Part shown: one piece after another, positions 22,984-33,705 of the stretch
Position numbering within the stretch: the stretch's first letter is position 1
Layout of the letters: every line of letters starts with the position of its first letter
NCBI GenBank assembly: GCA_946894095.1
Contig: OX335649.1
Span: 12,046,001-12,110,000, forward strand
From: Incurvaria masculella
Taxonomy: Eukaryota; Arthropoda; Insecta; Lepidoptera; Incurvariidae
Length of the DNA stretch: 64,000 nt
Direction of reading: 5' to 3'
Notes under the pieces: generated by a model
What the model saw: the letters and a program-made list of their open reading frames with translations, nothing else
Told to the model about the DNA's origin: nothing
The model's database searches: none
Made by a program: the position numbers and the translations under genes

Positions 22984-23934
22984 GACTTAGAATTTTCCAA
23001 AAAAACCCTTAAACTTTCTTTTAGCTTTAAAATGTTTACACTTGGTTTTGTGTCATTGTGTATTTGGTTTATATATTTCATAAGTTTTGGCTGAATTACG
23101 CAAATTATATGGAAATGATAAATCGGAGACTTATCCATTCGCGATCAGAAAGTCATTCCCAATGATAAAAATAAAATAATCCTTATTAAAATTTCAAGGC
23201 ACAATATGAAATATTATACATGTGCTCCATAGCCCGCTTCGGGTGCCAACCCATGCTAGGGCTCAATTGTATACTTTTTACGTACCGGAACCCACTCAGC
23301 GCAATTACAGCACGCTAAGGTGGCCCTTTCTGGCGGGACTTAATCATTTGCGGGCGCGGTACAAAATCGTGCTATTGCGCTCTGGGAACGTCTCTGTTTA
23401 AAAAACAAGACAGGCTCAGTGATGAGGAGGATGCAACATGTACACAAAACAGACAATGCGCACAGTGCTTATTTGGTAAGATTTACGAAAAAAATTATTA
23501 CAAAAGTAAATCACGACCGCTGTAGTCAAAAATCAAACAAAAACCAAATTTAGTATAAATCTTTATGAAACAAGCTATGTTTGATAATTTTTAAGATTTA
23601 TTTTGTCATTGAGTAATACACCTCCAAGTTATTGTATTAAACGCGCGAAAAATTAGAACTTTCGGACCTTATAACATAGAAACAGAACATTTATTTCGAA
23701 CAAAAAAATCTGTTTTGAGTATAATTTTGGATCTCTGACAAGAAATATGCGCATGATCTTCTTTCCACGTTTTTATAGGGAGTTGTGCGGGAAGGCCCAC
23801 CTTAATTTGGACGATGGACCCTGTAAACATCCCTGAGGCTCTACAGAATAGAGGTAGATCTAGTGAGCTTCTAAGCTATTCCTATTATAGTGCATTGCGC
23901 ATGCACTGAGAAGTATTTTATTTATAGGCACACA
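22984..23934. other. Non-coding stretch
   Basis: No gene recognised. AT-rich with a less AT-rich patch at 23230-23420. Confidence 0.4.
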
Positions 23935-24345
23935 GCTAGAATGTAGTTTAGCTGTTTCCAACGGTTCAGAGCACGCTTTGTATAGAGTATTTTTGAAAGC
24001 TTTCGAACACCGAGCAAATCATAGTACTTTTGATGGACAGAGCTCTACTCGTTACCTTTCAATATCTACGCCATCCGTTAATCGATTAGTATTTGACCTA
24101 GATATTTGAATTTGTCTACCATTTTTTGCTGTCCATCATTCAAATATACCTACAAGACACCCGCACGAGCTCGTGCGGAAATTTTGAAAACATCGATATT
24201 ATGGGCACTATATGGAAGTTTGTGCAACTAAGCGCATCATTTAAAGACCCCCAACCACGGAGGAGATGCCCCCAACAGTATTCTAAAACAAAAGCACGAT
24301 ATCATCTGCATAACGCATAACGATTTTGAGCAATGACATCCGACG
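23935..24345 (-). pseudogene. Degraded LINE reverse transcriptase (palm region)
   Basis: On the minus strand the sequence translates to LLKIVMRYADDIVLLF, which contains the YADD catalytic motif of non-LTR RTs. After several frameshifts and stops come traces of the 'KFKYLG…' and '…SRSNTNRLTDGVDIE' region. It is clearly dead, and could belong to the same LINE family as 22185-22430. Confidence 0.55.
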
Positions 24346-24570
24346 GCGGAACTGGTGAGCCAACGAGATGTATTTGAAGTATTTTGAAGATAACGTCCGA
24401 TAAAACGTTTCTCGAACGCTATTTTGGTTCAATAACATTTGCCTCTTTTTAGTACCTTCTTCACGTATGCCGGTTTCATACAGGTGAACTAAAACTTTCT
24501 ATTTAGACAATGCAGGGCGTCATTTTTTAAATCTTGAACAATTAAGAAAATTAAAGCTTCATAAATATCC

Positions 24571-24768
24571 GGGTTGGTACCACCGCACTGGATGAAACTT
24601 TGGTTGAAGCGGACATTAAATATGATCCATGTTTTTTATTCAGTTCATTGTAGCCGTACTCATAAAGAGAAGGTCCTGGCTTGGCACCTAATTCCTTCAG
24701 GAATGTGGTGTCTTGAGCTAATATCATGACGGTAGTTGTGTGGTATTAACCATCCATGTCGGATTCCA
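24571..24768 (+). repeat. SINE copy, 3' half
   Basis: Starts in the CCGGGTTGGTACCACCGCAC block and ends at TGTGGTATTAACCATCCATG. It lacks the head and the poly-A tail. Confidence 0.7.
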
Positions 24769-25158
24769 AAACAGCAAACCGCGACGCACGTTTTGTGCTG
24801 TTGATAAAGATTATGTGTATAATATATATGTATTATGAACAGTGGAATAATCAGTCCTATATATATTAAATCCTGTATATTAAAATATTATAGATAAGTT
24901 AGCAAAATAATCTTAGAAGAATAAAGATGTCTTCAAAGTGGTCTGAATCTTCGTTTGATTTTACAACGGAATTAAACATTTTGAAACGTGCAATTCAGGC
25001 CATAGATCACAGGTGGCCTCGTGAAACTAGTAATGATATGTTAATTTAACGGTGACGGCGTGCTCCAGTATATTTCATCTAGGTAACTTACAAGTTCATG
25101 GCCGCTTCTCAGTGATGTAACGCTAACTCGGTGTGAGGTGACATTTGACCGGGCCTAG

Positions 25159-25166
25159 TATAAAAG
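25159..25166 (+). promoter_or_regulatory. TATA box of cuticle gene 2
   Basis: TATAAAAG, 101 bases before the ATG of gene 2, a spacing like that of gene 1. Confidence 0.65.
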
Positions 25167-25259
25167 ATGAGCGTCTAGCATGTGTTCCACATATCGAAAC
25201 CAAACAGCGTTCTAACGCAACGCCTTTAGCTCCTCGACAAATATTAACAAATCATAAAA

Positions 25260-27949
25260 ATGAAATTGGTGAGTTTAGTAAAAAAGTGAAATCGGTGAAA
25301 TATTACTTGCAATACGTGAATGCACAAGGATTAAAGTGATGATTATGAAAGATGAACTCTACACCGCTTTAACCATATAATTTAGTTAAAGCCATAATCG
25401 ATAATTGTGCAATCACATGGCACCTAGTTTCTAATAGAGAACGTGGTCTGATGGGGTAATATCATTGCCTGTGTTTTTGTTAAAAAAAGATCAAACTCTT
25501 TTGTTTAACTAAGTGGTGGTTAATTTAAAAAAACACAACGGAGTTTCTTGCCAGTTATTTTTCACTATGTTTTATTTTACTGAACTGGCTAATGTTAAAA
25601 AATACAATTCCGAATATTTAAATAATAAAATATTCTTCCATGGAGACTGATGACATGACGTTGTCCCCATAACGGAGGCAGCGTTTCCCCACTGTATCGC
25701 CAGGCTTATTCCGAATGCAGTTTACTCTCTATGGATGATGAATAAACAATACAAAACAATGCCACAAATAGAGTAGACTTGATATTATATCCTTTTTATA
25801 TATTCTATATTATATCCTTAAGTTATACATTTCGTAATAATCAAGTACGTTACTTTCTTAAAGATAGTGCTATGGAAAGAAGAAGAAAGAGGCTGGACAT
25901 ATTTTTATTTTAATGAAGTAGTTCTTTTTAATGCTTTTTTCTTTCATTAATGTGTCCTTACTTGCGTATTATATTCGTATTATTTATCTCTTCTTCCCTA
26001 CTACAGTCAAGTATGTATATCAATTTCTTAGATTATTTAAATTATCAATATTGACTGCTTCACAATTCTGAAAAAAATCTTCACTTGAGCCTGACAATTT
26101 TTTTAGTTTTTCACTACCTAGAATGTATGATAAGATTTCCTTGTGACGTTTTGTAATGTCGGGCAGGCCGTGATGGTAGTCCTGGCAGTGGCGGCCGCGA
26201 GCGCCGCGCCCGCACCGCAGCAGGAGGCGCAGATCCTGCGCTACGAGAACAACAACGACGGCCTCAACTCCTACAACTTCGTGTAAGAACTTATTTATTT
26301 GCAAAACACATCGGGAATTAATGTTTTGTATGTATTTAATGGATACGAAATTACTGCTAATTCATTTAAGTTTATAACAATGACTTCTATATTCTATATC
26401 TAAGACTTATAACCAAAGGGATTTTTTTTCATCTTATGAATTATGAATTTAAACACCAGTTTGACACAAAAATCTACTTTGTTTACGACAAAAATTAAGT
26501 AGGTAAATATCAAATGTTAAAATGCCTTAGCGTAGGATTAATAGCCTAAATTAGCACCTAGCAAATTAAGGACAGAATGGAAAATAATTCGTTCGCTGGC
26601 GTCATTTTCTAGATAGCTTTGCATTTAAAGCAGTAGACACGTAATATGACGTTCGCAGATTCGAATACTGTTTCAACCGAATGTCCAGACTAATTTTGTT
26701 TCTATTGTTTTCAAAATCGGATTTTAACTCTTCAATGCACACTTCGTTTGAGATAACCGTGGTCACACTCATTTAAGGGTTCTTAAGGAAGATTTGCATC
26801 GTCCATCCACGAGTGATTCGCCCTTACAAGCCATAAACACATATTTTATCAATATCAGTGTTCTGTTTCCAACATCGCGTTTTGATTGTTTTGGCTAGCA
26901 AGTAGCACAATCTTTGAAGAACCGTTGGAATGTGTGCAGCACGACCATTATATGAGCTTATGAGATATGATCATGGGTACCATTTCGAACTTCCGTGAAC
27001 CGAATATTAGAGTCTCCGTATTCCCAGCGACTGAGACCGACCTCGTTTCACCATTTCTATGCACACAGAACGAGTGGCAAGCCTATCATCGCGTCATCTA
27101 GCTAGAGGCGCAAATTTTGTGAGTTTTCTCACGATGTTTTATCTTCACCGTCAGCATTCGTATTACGTTAATGCACTTAACAAACTTTATGAGAAAGGAA
27201 GCGGTGCACGCGAAAGGGTATCAAACCAACGTCATTCAAGGTGAGCACACACGAATCGTGTTGCCACAAAGCGGCTCGTGCTTCTTATGTCAGCCCGTTT
27301 AATTCCCGCCCCATTCATGCACCACTTCATTCCTCTTTCCGAGCTGTGTAAGTGCATATTTAGTCATGAATGCAAACTGTCCCATGATTCGGAACCCATG
27401 AAAAACTGTAGGGCCTCTTTCCCTATAAGGGTTAAACTCACCCGGCTGGATACTATCACATTGGATAAAAATATAGTCGAACGGCAATGTCCGTGTTTTT
27501 CCCTCTAGTTCATCTCGGGAAGGTCCTGACTCGGCACCTAATTGCTACAGGAATATAGTATGTTGGGCTAATATGATAGTGGGGAGCAGTATTATCCACT
27601 GATGTCCAGTAACATAAAAAATCGTAGGAAAGTTCTAGTTGAGTTCTCCTGAGTTAAGCCACAAACTTACATCAATAGCCTATCTTTCAAACAACTAATG
27701 AAGCCTCAAAAATTGTCTCGCAGGTTTGAGCAGTCGGACGGAATAAACCGCCAGGAGCAGGGTTCCCTGAAGAACGCTGGAACCGACAACGAGGTGTTGG
27801 CCGTGCAAGGCTCGTACGGGTGGGTCGGTCCCGACGGCGTGACCTACCTCATCACGTACACCGCCGACGAGAACGGCTTCAGGCCCACCATCCAGCAGGG
27901 TGGAGGCGGCGCCATCCCCTCCGGAGTCGTCGCGTCGCTCCTCGGCTGA
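25260..27949 (+). CDS. Cuticular protein, RR-1 class (cuticle gene 2)
   Basis: Coding exons 25260-25268, 26167-26282 and 27724-27949 give 116 residues. Exon 1 is MKL. Exon 2 supplies AVMVVLAVAAASAAPAPQQ (signal peptide, cut near residue 18) and EAQILRYENNNDGLNSYNFV. Exon 3 gives FEQSDG (43-48), GSYGWVGPDGVTYLITYTADENGF (71-94) and the tail GGGGAIPSGVVASLLG. Splice sites are TTG|GTGAGT, GGGCAG|GCC, TTCGT|GTAAGA and CGCAG|GTTTG. The RR domain and tail are almost the same as in gene 1, with the same phases (0, 2), so the two are tandem duplicates. It is a secreted structural cuticle protein that should bind chitin. Intron 1 holds a LINE 3'-end fragment; intron 2 holds a SINE. An AATACA near 27985 may serve as a weak poly(A) signal. 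Confidence 0.9.
25619..25708 (-). pseudogene. 3'-end fragment of the RLE-type LINE
   Basis: On the minus strand the sequence gives NAASVMGT and then, after a frameshift, MSSVSMEEYFII and a stop. This matches the last residues of the LINE protein at 12268 (NAASVMGTMTT…DDYFYV). A short, 5'-truncated dead copy in intron 1 of gene 2. Confidence 0.6.
26283..27270. other. Intron 2 of gene 2, first part
   Basis: AT-rich intron DNA with no recognised gene or repeat. Confidence 0.4.
27271..27626 (+). repeat. SINE copy in intron 2 of gene 2
   Basis: Starts in the tRNA-like head (GCGGCTCGTGCTTCTTATGT, then CCCGTTTAATTCCCG), runs through CACCACTTCATTCCTCTTTC and GGTTAAACTCACCCGGC, and ends CACTGATGTCCAGTAACATA followed by AAAA. 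It is diverged and has small deletions. It ends 97 bases before exon 3, and an inverted copy lies just after the gene. Confidence 0.7.
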
Positions 27950-28171
27950 TCACCCTTCACCTTAGCTTGTAATACTATTCTGTGATAATACATTTTAAAC
28001 CTACAACTTGTCTGTTTATTCACGCATTCATGATTTATAAAGCCTGCCTTTGAGGAGAATAATATTAAAAAAAAATATTAAGTTGAAAACAGATCACACA
28101 AAAGATTTGTTTGTTGAAAATATTACTCAAAGGAAAATGATGGTGACTGTCTGTGGACCAGGGACAGACTT

Positions 28172-28590
28172 GTTTTTTTATGCAACCTGACGTAGATGGC
28201 TAATACCACACAACTACCTTTATGATATTAGCCCAATACACAACATTCCCGAAGAAATTAGGTGCCATGTCAGGACGTTCCCTTTATGAGCACGCTAACT
28301 TTGAACTGAATGGAAAACACGGACAATTTGTCATTGCCGTTTCGAACATATTTTCATCCAATGCGATGGTACCTGCCAACCAAAACCTGGGCTTAAACCC
28401 TACCACCTAGTAGGGGAAGGGGACCTACAGTTTTACATGGGTTCCGAACCATGGAGCAGCTCGCATTCGTGACGAAATGTACTTATCGAACTCAAAAAGA
28501 GAAAGAAAGTGGTGCATGTCACGGCGAGGATTTGAACCCAGACCTCTGGTACGCTAGGCCAGTCCCCGCGCTGCTAGGCTACGAGCCGCT
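28172..28590 (-). repeat. SINE copy, full length
   Basis: Reverse copy with poly-T start, all body blocks, the B-box-like GGATTTGAACCC (inverted) and the head AGGCTACGAGCCGCT. It lies 223 bases after the stop of gene 2, facing the copy at 27271-27626. Confidence 0.8.
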
Positions 28591-29905
28591 CGAACTTGTA
28601 CATCACAACTTCTTACCGAATGACACAACGATGACGGCAGATGTCTTATTGCCAAGAATTGCAAACGATGATGCAGTTTACATCAAAAAAAAAATATTTA
28701 ATAAAAATATAAAATTTGTTGTGTCGAGTTTTTATTAATAAATTAATTTTTTCTTTGTCTTCGTGTTAGTTTTATTAGGTCTTAAATAAGAAATGCTTAG
28801 TGTTTTATGCAGAAAATGTTAAAATATTCCACCGAATATTGCATTCATTAAAACGTTGTAATGGCGTCTCGTCATAACAGTTCACTATCGCCATTCAACC
28901 GCTTTCAGCTCGACAAAGGAGATAGTATTCGCTCTTTTGGAGCTATACGCTCTACACCTAATGTTTTAGAGGGGTTTTCTTCTCTTACAGAGTTATACGA
29001 TACAGAGATATTCGGTTAGCCTCATGATTGGACCCAGCGATGGCTCGATTGTTTAAAATATTTAAATATTCCCTGGATATCTTTCTCTTGATGCAGCCCG
29101 GTTTTTTATCTGTTTCCACAATTTTACGTCCATATGAAACGCGTCACGTGTCAAACAACATCAGAGCTTTTATCTAACCTTGTACGCTACAGTCGCGACA
29201 AAGACAGAATTTCTACTCTTTCGGCTGTAGAATATGTGCCTTTCGATGACTGATGTAGCCTAAGGTCATACAATCGCTGTAAATTTGGCTATTGTACCAC
29301 GTTTGGCTCTCCTAAATAGTTCCAAGCTTTATTGAAGGCTTAAGGTTTACAAAAGCGTTCACAAACTCCATTAAAGAGCTAAAGGTGTCAATATATTTTA
29401 ATCTAACACCCAAAGTGTTTATAGAGCTGTTTCTAACGCCAGTCAAAAGCCTTAACCTTCAAATGTTTTCTTAAATACCGTATAGTGTTACAGAGGGTGT
29501 TTTCAACCCTATTCAAGATCCAATGCCCGTACAACAGAGATTTCATACACCTTTGTGCAGCGTAAGCGATAATTTGTTTCCATTCTACGGCGACTATACC
29601 ACCTAGCTCTTGAAGAGCTGCGGAATATTATGTTGTACGTGCTTAAGAGGATAGATACACCATTATACGGCTATTGTATAGCTATTTGGCTGCATAAAGA
29701 CTGCTTGCTCAGCTAGTTACTTTACTTGGGTACTGACCGGACTTTGCCCCATATGATTTCTACATTTTTCAAAATGTGCTGTCTTCATCGCCTCCCGTCC
29801 AGCAGACATCTAAAACTGTATACATAATTTGGACCAGTACTTTGAATTAGCTAAATTAAAAAAACCCCAAAATTTTTATATATTACAATTTTCATACAAA
29901 TCTCC
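28591..29905. other. Spacer with a possible old, unassigned repeat
   Basis: No gene recognised. 29270-29640 contains loosely recurring phrases (AAAGCCTTAA, AGGTGT/GTGTTT, GAGCTGTTT) that hint at a decayed repetitive element, but I cannot place it. Confidence 0.35.
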
Positions 29906-29982
29906 AATTTCAGGGGTAAAGATCTAATCACGGCAGCAGGTGTGGTCTTAGCCATTCGCGTTGCGTCACATAAAAAAATTAA
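29906..29982 (+). repeat. SINE 3' end fragment
   Basis: TCTAATCACGGCAGCAGGTG, then TGGTCTTAGCCATTCGCG and TTGCGTCACATAAAAAAA. The last roughly 70 bases of the SINE with its A-tail. Confidence 0.5.
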
Positions 29983-30199
29983 GAAAAAAATTATTAATGT
30001 TTTCACTAAGATAAATGAACCCATTGAGAGAAAAACTGTTGTGTTTATAGAGCTAGGTAGGTATGTATCCATCAGTTTATTACGATGAACCTCACAACCT
30101 TCCTCCTTACCAGAACCAGTCAGAGCATCAAAAAATAATAAAAAAGTGAATTCGAGGTGACTTGACGCGCGAAAGGACAGAGGGAAGGGTCAGAGTTAG

Positions 30200-30207
30200 T
30201 ATAAAAG
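30200..30207 (+). promoter_or_regulatory. TATA box of cuticle gene 3
   Basis: TATAAAAG, 51 bases before the ATG of gene 3, closer than in genes 1 and 2, so the 5' untranslated part is short (about 20 bases). Confidence 0.65.
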
Positions 30208-30250
30208 AATATACGCCAAATACACAACACTCGTGTTGGTGGACAGTAAA

Positions 30251-32198
30251 ATGAGATTGGTTCAGGTTTTTATATTTTTTATTTATTTTCGTAACCATAT
30301 CTTGAAATTAATATTTAATTTTTTTATTATTCTAAACGGAGGGCGTGTAAGCATTTGGGCCTGATTGGGCTTAGTTCGATGATGACAAAAGAAAAAAAAT
30401 ATTTCTCAAATAATAAAGAATTGATTTTATTCAAACCAATGAATAAATACATTAAAGGAATTATTTATTTTTCGGAATGACTAACAAAAAGTTAATATTA
30501 ATGGTCGAAAAAATCTTTATTGTTTTTTAAAATATTTTCAGTTACTGTTAATGGATTTTTTCGAAAGAATATACCCATTTAAAAATGTGCAGCTTCTCTG
30601 CGGTGACTTCGGAAACATATTTTTCACACTACTTTGACCGCGTAAATGGTTCTTAATTTCTGGGAACAGATAAAGTCACAAGGTCGCCAGGTCGAGACGG
30701 TATGCAGGATGGCTCATAAGTTCTACGTCATTCACTTCGAAAGTGAGTTTGTCTGCCTGGCCGTGTGAGAACTGGCATTATTGTGGTGCAATATGATGCA
30801 GCGTTTACGGTTATCCACCAACCAACCATCTATATGCAAACCAGCTACAAAAAGTCGTCTTCCATGGTGCTTAATCGCCAAAAGCGTTAAATTACACTTA
30901 ATTTATACAAATATTATAAATGCGAAAGTAACTCTGTCCGTCAATTTTGTTGAATTTCGTTATATAGATAATCTGGACCTTGGAGAAGGACATAGGCTAC
31001 TTTTTGTGGCAAAAATGACACTCGAAGGGGGTGAAAGGGGGTACAAGTTTGTACGGGAAACTGATATAATATCTAGGAAAGAATTCCGTCCCAACATAAG
31101 TTGAAGCGACATTGACCCGAGCGGAGCCGGGTACCTCAGGTAGTACCATATAAAATCATACCACGGAAATGATCACCAGGTTTTTAAAAATTACGCCACG
31201 ATGTAAAAAAAGAGACAGATCTAACCATACTATATTATACATCCAGAGTTCCATTTTTAAATTTTTTTAATATTTTTAAATATTATTTAGTTAAGTATCC
31301 AGTTTTCCAGTCTAATTTGATAAAAAAATTAGTCCTGGTGCTCTTACCATTACTATAAACTATAGCTATACCATGAATCAATTCTAATTAATAATTAGGC
31401 TCTAATAGAACTAAACCACGGAGGACTCCTACGTGAACTGAACTCATGACTGTAAATTAATTTCGAAAATATTCTATGATGCAGTTGATGGTGATCGGTG
31501 CGGCGGCGTGGGTCGCAGTCGTCACCGTTCCCGTACTCCACGGTCCCCGTCCTGCCCTCGCATCTGATGTTCCCGCCGCCACCGTCCCCGCCCACCCCGC
31601 CGTCGCTCCCGCCCCCACCTTCGGAGTCCCCGGAGCGGTTCCCGTCGTCGCCACCCCACCGCACACTCCGAAAAGTACTGCGACACTCCTCTACGAGAAC
31701 AATGAATATCCAAACAATAACGCATATGCGTATAGGTAAGAATCTGACAAATTATCAGGTGCTCCGATAATATGCACTAACGCATACAAAAGTTACACTT
31801 ACACTTACACAGTAGCACTATTAATAATACTTTCCGCTCATCACTATATTTATAAATTCGTTATCTTTAGAGCTTTGTTTATTTGATTTATGTACATGTA
31901 TTTCACTTTCGTTCAATAATTTCTCACGGCCACTATCCGTTCCAGTTTCGCAACGTCCGACGGCACCAGCAGGAGCGAGTCCGGGCAGCTCGAGGGCGTT
32001 GGCACCCAAGACGAGGCGCTGACGGTGCACGGTGGCTACAGCTGGCTCTCCCCCGACGGCCGCCTGTACAGGGTGGTGTACGTGTCCGATGCTAACGGCT
32101 ATAGGCCGACCGTCACGTTCGAGAACAATTATTACCCGGCTATGTATAGCACATCCGTCTCTCCGAGTGTGTTGGCATCGCTTCTCGGAGCGGGTTGA
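30251..32198 (+). CDS. Cuticular protein, RR-1 class (cuticle gene 3)
   Basis: Coding exons 30251-30259, 31485-31735 and 31946-32198 give 170 residues. Exon 1 is MRL. Exon 2 starts LMVIGAAAWVAVVTVPVLHG (signal peptide) and continues with a Pro/Ala/Val-rich linker (about residues 25-70). It ends LLYENNEYPNNNAYAY. Exon 3 gives SFATSDG, GGYSWLSPDGRLYRVVYVSDANGY (an RR-1 domain with SDANGY in place of ADENGF), RPTVTFENNYYPAMYS and the tail SVSPSVLASLLGAG. Splice sites are TTG|GTTCAG, GATGCAG|TTG, TATAG|GTAAGA and TTCCAG|TTTCG. A donor six bases later (CAG|GTTTTT) would add Val-Gln and cannot be excluded. Phases are 0 and 2 as in genes 1 and 2. It is a secreted chitin-binding structural protein, more diverged than genes 1 and 2. 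Confidence 0.85.
30903..31143 (+). mobile_element. Degenerate Helitron in intron 1 of gene 3
   Basis: Begins TTATACAAATATTATAAATG followed by CGAAAGTAACTCTGTCCGTC, a start typical of a common moth/butterfly Helitron. It ends GACCCGAGCGGAGCCGGGTA followed by CCTCAGGTAGT, a worn version of the hairpin plus CTAG-T end seen at 9365 and 45026. Confidence 0.5.
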
Positions 32199-33530
32199 TA
32201 TTAATTAAACGTATATAATTTCAAGTGCAGGACCTGTGCGTTTTAGTTTTTAACACTCCAGCAGGCGAATTCCTAGAATTCCGTATGTTAATATTTAATT
32301 AGTGAATGTTACAGTTAATGTGTCAATCAGTTAATGTTTTAAGTAAATATACTTTTTCAAGGAACGTGAATGTGTACAATGTTTTCTTGCCAAAAGTAAT
32401 TAACGTCAGAAAAAGTTTTTGTGAGCAGCTATTTATGTAGGTTTTGTTTAAATTATTTTTCACTTTCTTCTTTTTGTAACTCAATGGGTAACTTATTATA
32501 TATATTAGCGGCTTGGAACTTCAGGCTTCTTTGGAAAAACGTGGTGCTCTGGCTTGACAGTTCGAGGAGATATTTGTTTCTGGTGCGGTAAGTAAAATGA
32601 TCGCGTATGTTGTACTGCGACCCTCTTCACTTACTAATCGTACATCGTGAGCATGCTCAGATGTTTGAAGATGGGTGCACAGTTTGCATCCCAAGATAAA
32701 CTGCCTAAAATTCTCAGTGCTCTTTTTTGTAAAAGAAACATTCACCATTATTCCATTCAAATCAGTAAAGAAAGTTTTATCGAAATTGTGCAAGTTATAC
32801 AAAGTTTACAAAACATTATCGCGATGTTTACTTTGTCTACATAATACAATATTCTGCTGTCGTATCAAGACTTTATTATCATATTAATAATCAGCAGGAT
32901 TACTCAAGCGGTTCAGAATACGTGTATGGTGTTGACAATCGCTTGTGTAGCCTACTAACCATTTTATCCATTTAGCATAAAATCATATTTTCTGCGATTG
33001 GCTTATCACAGTTCTTTTTCGTCGTTTCTAACAGACTTGCCCGTCAATCTCGAAACAATATTAGAAAATAAACACCCGTAGCACACCTAACTCATGCATA
33101 ATCAATCTCTTATTTAATTACAAAACAAAAAAATAAATTTAAAATTAAAATTATCTCAATATCGTTGATAATAACATTAATTATCCATAATTATTCTCGA
33201 TGCCAGCTCTAGGCATGTCCCTTTAACGGCTGTCCCGGGACCTAAGCTATATTTTATGTTCTAAAACTTACGACGAAGGTTGTGTCTTTTTCTGACAACA
33301 CAGCATTGAATTGTATGAACGAGAAAACGATTGCCGCATACGTTTATTAAGGTAGACTATTTGTTAAGTATATTTTTAGTCAATTTGAGACTATCTTCAT
33401 ATTTTAGCACTTTTAAAAATATATACATACGTGTTACGATCTGAGGCCAACATATTTTTTTTTTCAAGTAACCGTTAATAAATACACTGTCAAGCGTCAT
33501 TATATTATGTAGTCCTTCACACAAATTTCC
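32199..33530. other. 3' flank of gene 3 and spacer
   Basis: No gene recognised. There is no AATAAA within the first 150 bases after the stop of gene 3, so its poly(A) signal is either a variant or further away. Confidence 0.35.
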
Positions 33531-33705
33531 GAAGAACATTGGATATCATGTCCTGGCGTTACCTCTATTTGAGCATATCTACGTTGAATTAATGGATGGA
33601 TTAATGGATGGCGAACATTAAATTGTCTGTATCGATGATATTTTATGATCGAGGTGGTAACCGACATGCTAACCCCTACTACCTAGTTAAAAGAGAAAAT
33701 AACAT
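33531..33705 (-). repeat. Very diverged SINE fragment
   Basis: Keeps CATTGGATATCATGTCCTGG, then TTGAATTAATGGATGG (duplicated) and GTGGTAACC…CTACTACCTAGT in the order expected of a reverse SINE. It is old and incomplete. Confidence 0.4.

Noticed and set aside
31395..31770. Several open frames on both strands around gene 3 exon 2
   Set aside because: Other frames of the GC-rich, Pro/Ala-coding exon. Only the frame that begins LMVIGAAAW continues the signal peptide and joins the RR exon in phase.
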